Part shown: positions 15,285-16,983 of the stretch, piece by piece
Position numbering within the stretch: position 1 is the first letter of the stretch
How the letters are laid out: the number at the start of each line of letters is the position of its first letter
Assembly: GCA_002825515.1 (NCBI GenBank)
Contig: PJET01000134.1
Location: forward strand, 1 to 16,983
Length of the DNA stretch: 16,983 nt
Source of the DNA: Candidatus Thorarchaeota archaeon MP11T_1
Lineage (GTDB): Archaea > Asgardarchaeota > Thorarchaeia > Thorarchaeales > Thorarchaeaceae
Reading direction: 5' to 3'
Program-made: the position numbers and the translations under genes
The notes under the pieces: generated by a model
Database searches by the model: none
Told to the model about the DNA's origin: nothing
Seen by the model: the letters and a program-made list of their open reading frames with translations, nothing else

Positions 15285-15297
15285 TGTCGCTCACCCC
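15217..15297. repeat. 81-nt nested inverted repeat, candidate structured RNA
   Basis: Three nested stems share one axis. GAGGTGGGCG (15217-15226) pairs with CGCTCACCCC (15288-15297) at nine of ten positions, including one G-U. GAAGAATC (15232-15239) pairs perfectly with GATTCTTC (15275-15282). TGGTAC (15241-15246) pairs perfectly with GTACCA (15260-15265) around a 13-nt loop. Outer and middle stems are separated by a symmetric 5x5 internal loop, and the middle and inner stems by a 1x9 one. TTTT follows on the plus strand. It may be a small noncoding RNA, a regulatory leader, or a remnant of a small inverted-repeat element. Confidence 0.5.
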
Positions 15298-15306
15298 TTT
15301 TGAAGT

Positions 15307-15314
15307 CATATAAT
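15307..15314 (+). promoter_or_regulatory. TATA-like box of the histidine phosphatase gene
   Basis: CATATAAT lies about 50 nt before TTG 15360 and predicts initiation near 15335. That is just before the GGAG SD at 15348-15351, a normal archaeal layout. If used, transcription starts downstream of TTG 15300, which supports TTG 15360 as the true start. Confidence 0.4.
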
Positions 15315-15359
15315 ACTTCAAAGAATACAAATCCCTATAGCTTATATGGAGAAATCAGA

Positions 15360-15920
15360 TTGTCTAACTCTCTTTACTTCCTTAGACATGCAGAAACTAA
15401 AAGAAACCAGTCTATACCAGTTCGTGAGTGGTCCATAACAAATGAGGGCATTTTGTTAACCCAAGAGTTAGCTAAATCTGAACAACTCAGCGCAATTGAT
15501 GGAATCATACATTCAAGTGAACCCAAAGCACGACAGACTGCTGAGATTTTTGCTGAGGGCCTAGATGTCCAAATGTATCAAATCTCTGGCTTTGATGAGC
15601 TTAGTCGAGAACATGAAGGTAAGTTGACTGATGAAGAATATCGAGATCGAGTTAGAAGAACGCTTACTAATTTAGAGGAAAATGTCATTGGCTGGGAGTC
15701 GGGATCTGACGCACTGCATCGTTTCGAGGATGCTGTCAAGAAAATTGACATCATGTTCTATCAAAAAAACATCCTTATTGTTACTCATGGAATAGTGCTA
15801 ACTCTCTATTTCAGTAAGTTGAAAGGGTTGTTATCCATCGCATTTGAGAGATGGAGCCAGCTAGAATTTCTTGCTTGGGGACTTGTCAGAGAAGGTCGCG
15901 TACTTGTCGACATAGTTTAA
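15360..15920 (+). CDS. Histidine phosphatase superfamily protein (phosphoglycerate mutase-like)
   Basis: A cytoplasmic phosphatase or mutase of the branch-1 histidine phosphatase superfamily, 186 residues. The first motif is FLRHAET with the phospho-acceptor H10 and R9; the third residue is Ala where RHG is usual. SSEPKARQTAEIF (52-64) supplies the second conserved Arg, R58. E80 in FDEL lies in the acid/base region, and H143 in LIVTHG completes the active site. TTG 15360 is preferred because GGAG (15348-15351) lies eight nt before it and the phosphatase fold begins at once. TTG 15300 would add 20 unrelated residues and falls before the TATA box. The substrate is not evident. The next gene begins 50 nt on, and a joint transcript is likely. 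Confidence 0.88.
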   Translation: MSNSLYFLRHAETKRNQSIPVREWSITNEGILLTQELAKSEQLSAIDGIIHSSEPKARQTAEIFAEGLDVQMYQISGFDELSREHEGKLTDEEYRDRVRRTLTNLEENVIGWESGSDALHRFEDAVKKIDIMFYQKNILIVTHGIVLTLYFSKLKGLLSIAFERWSQLEFLAWGLVREGRVLVDIV

Positions 15921-15970
15921 TCACCTAACCTTTTTGAAGGCTATACGAATACAAATCGGAGTGATTTGAA

Positions 15971-16483
15971 ATGACTAAGATCACAAAGAAGATGATTACA
16001 TCGTTTTCCAAGTTCAAGTCTGAATGGGAGACGGATGCAGGAAAACCAGAGAATACGATTATGCATTATCTAATTGCTGCTCTCAATATTGAGAAAGACC
16101 CTGATCTCGCAGATGCGATGATGACTGTAGTAGTATCAAAGAAAGACTGTGTTGAAGATAGTGGGTCTCCATCAGGATTGAAGCTCGGTAGGAGTGCAAA
16201 GTACTTCGTAGGCCAGTTCAAACAGAATAAGAACATTGCACGCTCATATGTTGGTGGCACACCTCAGAATGGATATAAAATCAACAATGACCAACTCACC
16301 ATGACTGTCACCAAAAAACAGGACCATGGTAAGGGTCTGAAGATATTCATTGACAGTGGTGGCAAAGATATGGATACGCCTGTACAACTCCAGCAAAACA
16401 ATGATGGACACTGGAAACTTACAGAATACAGCTCAATCTGTACTGGCGTAAGAAAGACACTCCAAGAAGAGGGTGATTTCTGA
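15971..16483 (+). CDS. Conserved-looking hypothetical protein, possibly DUF6935-like
   Basis: I do not recognise a function. The 170-residue protein is soluble, with no signal peptide or membrane helix. An N-terminal part (1-60) is largely helical (FSKFKSEWE, IMHYLIAALNIEKDPDLADAMMT). The C-terminal part has the pattern ARSYVGGTPQNGYKI (90-104), MTVTK, KIFIDSGGKD (124-133), PVQLQQNNDGHWKLTEYSS (137-155), which recalls a family of small bacterial and archaeal proteins that I tentatively link to DUF6935. The N-terminal PENTIMHYLIAAL stretch fits that too. ATG 15971 has a strong SD, GGAGTGAT (15958-15965). The gene follows the histidine phosphatase by 50 nt and is closed by a clear terminator. 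Confidence 0.82.
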   Translation: MTKITKKMITSFSKFKSEWETDAGKPENTIMHYLIAALNIEKDPDLADAMMTVVVSKKDCVEDSGSPSGLKLGRSAKYFVGQFKQNKNIARSYVGGTPQNGYKINNDQLTMTVTKKQDHGKGLKIFIDSGGKDMDTPVQLQQNNDGHWKLTEYSSICTGVRKTLQEEGDF

Positions 16484-16489
16484 ATCTAT

Positions 16490-16525
16490 ACGGGTCTTTG
16501 AGAAGGCCCGTGTCTTTCCTTTTTC
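16490..16525 (+). terminator. Strong terminator after the 170-aa gene
   Basis: ACGGGTC (16490-16496) pairs with GGCCCGT (16505-16511), one T-G wobble, around an 8-nt loop. GTCTTTCCTTTTTC follows directly. It begins seven nt after the TGA and lies between convergent genes. Confidence 0.65.
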
Positions 16526-16530
16526 AACTT

Positions 16531-16983
16531 CTATTCTTTTTCAAGTGTTTTCAAAAGGTGAAACACGTCAGGACAAGCTCCAGCACTTCCTGACTGAACC
16601 TCGATATAGCGAATTATTCCTCTCTTATCAATAACGAATATTCCTCTCTTTCCATAACCCTCGTCTGGCACAAAACAATCATACCTGAGTGTGACATCTC
16701 CAGGCGGGTCATGGTCTGATAGAATTGGAAAACCAAGATCGTGAAGGTTCTTCGACCATGCATTGTTTTTTGCGACTGAGTCCATGTTAATGCCCAAAAC
16801 TTGCGTATTTAGTTCTTCGAATTTCGCCATGTTATCTGCGTAGAGCAGAAGGTAGTTTTTGCATGAGTCATTGAGGTCTCCCGGACTTAATGCTAGAAGC
16901 ACATTTGATTTGCCTCTGAAGTCTGAAAGGCGTATCATCTTTCCATCTTGATCAGGGAGAGCAAAATCAGGAGCTTCTTCCCC
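16531..16983 (-). CDS. Peroxiredoxin (AhpC/TSA family), 5' end outside the window
   Basis: A thiol peroxidase that reduces hydrogen peroxide and organic peroxides. The visible 150 residues start inside the typical N-terminus ([13 protein letters not shown]), so the gene runs off the right edge; ATG 16938 is not the real start because it would remove this segment. The peroxidatic Cys is residue 41 of the visible part (codon 16861-16863), in SPGDLNDSC. The family motif PxxxTxxC appears here as PxxxNxxC, with Asn in place of Thr/Ser. The conserved arginine is in [10 protein letters not shown]. Two further Cys (YDCF, GACPD) near the C-terminus could act as resolving partners. The pattern resembles AhpE/BCP-like archaeal peroxiredoxins. 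It is convergent with the 170-aa gene and ends in TAG. Confidence 0.9.
   Translation of the reverse strand, partial: GEEAPDFALPDQDGKMIRLSDFRGKSNVLLALSPGDLNDSCKNYLLLYADNMAKFEELNTQVLGINMDSVAKNNAWSKNLHDLGFPILSDHDPPGDVTLRYDCFVPDEGYGKRGIFVIDKRGIIRYIEVQSGSAGACPDVFHLLKTLEKE

Noticed and set aside
15217..15297. H/ACA or C/D guide RNA reading of the inverted repeat
   Set aside because: No ACA follows the outer stem and no box C/D or kink-turn GA pairs are visible, although the internal loop looks superficially like a pocket.

Overview
The window looks archaeal. TATA-like boxes sit about 25-60 nt before several starts. Shine-Dalgarno (SD) sites are used together with GTG and TTG starts. The bacterial-looking families (heterodimeric ABC exporter, MacB-type ABC system, PlsY-like acyltransferase) and an extracytoplasmic domain dense in N-glycosylation sequons suggest an Asgard-type archaeon, possibly Thorarchaeota-like. 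That placement is inferred from gene content, not from a marker gene. No rRNA, tRNA, CRISPR array, IS element or origin was recognised. Genes are tightly packed.

Left part (1-3.9 kb, + strand): a six-helix membrane protein of unknown function; a class I SAM methyltransferase whose reading frame is broken by one in-frame TAG at codon 135 but stays open for 133 more codons; then metG, a full-length methionyl-tRNA synthetase with a C-terminal EMAP/OB-fold tRNA-binding domain. Terminator-like hairpins close the methyltransferase unit and metG.

Middle (4.0-7.65 kb, + strand): two ABC exporter half-transporters with an ATGA overlap. Their nucleotide-binding motifs are complementarily degenerate, so the pair should form a heterodimer with one consensus and one degenerate ATP site. 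A convergent 247-nt spacer follows.

Minus-strand block (14.57 down to 7.9 kb): six genes probably form one operon. In transcription order they are an Atp10/thioredoxin-fold-like protein, a YbjT-type NAD(P)-binding SDR, a PlsY-like membrane acyltransferase, a LolD/MacB-type ATPase, its FtsX/MacB permease, and a PEP-synthase-like dikinase without the PEP-binding barrel (rifampin-phosphotransferase-like architecture). Coupled stops and starts link most of them. The ATPase seems to lack an ordinary start codon, because its conserved N-terminus is encoded upstream of the first ATG.

Right part (14.6-17.0 kb): a divergent promoter with a perfect 16-bp palindrome separates that operon from a flavin split-barrel (PNPOx-like) gene. 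Next come a spacer holding an 81-nt nested inverted repeat and a possible 41-codon minus-strand ORF, a histidine phosphatase, an unrecognised 170-aa protein with a strong terminator, and a convergent peroxiredoxin gene that runs off the right edge. Strongest points for a second look: the in-frame TAG in the methyltransferase, the missing start codon of the LolD-like ATPase, the 81-nt structured element, the palindrome, and the composition of the six-gene operon.
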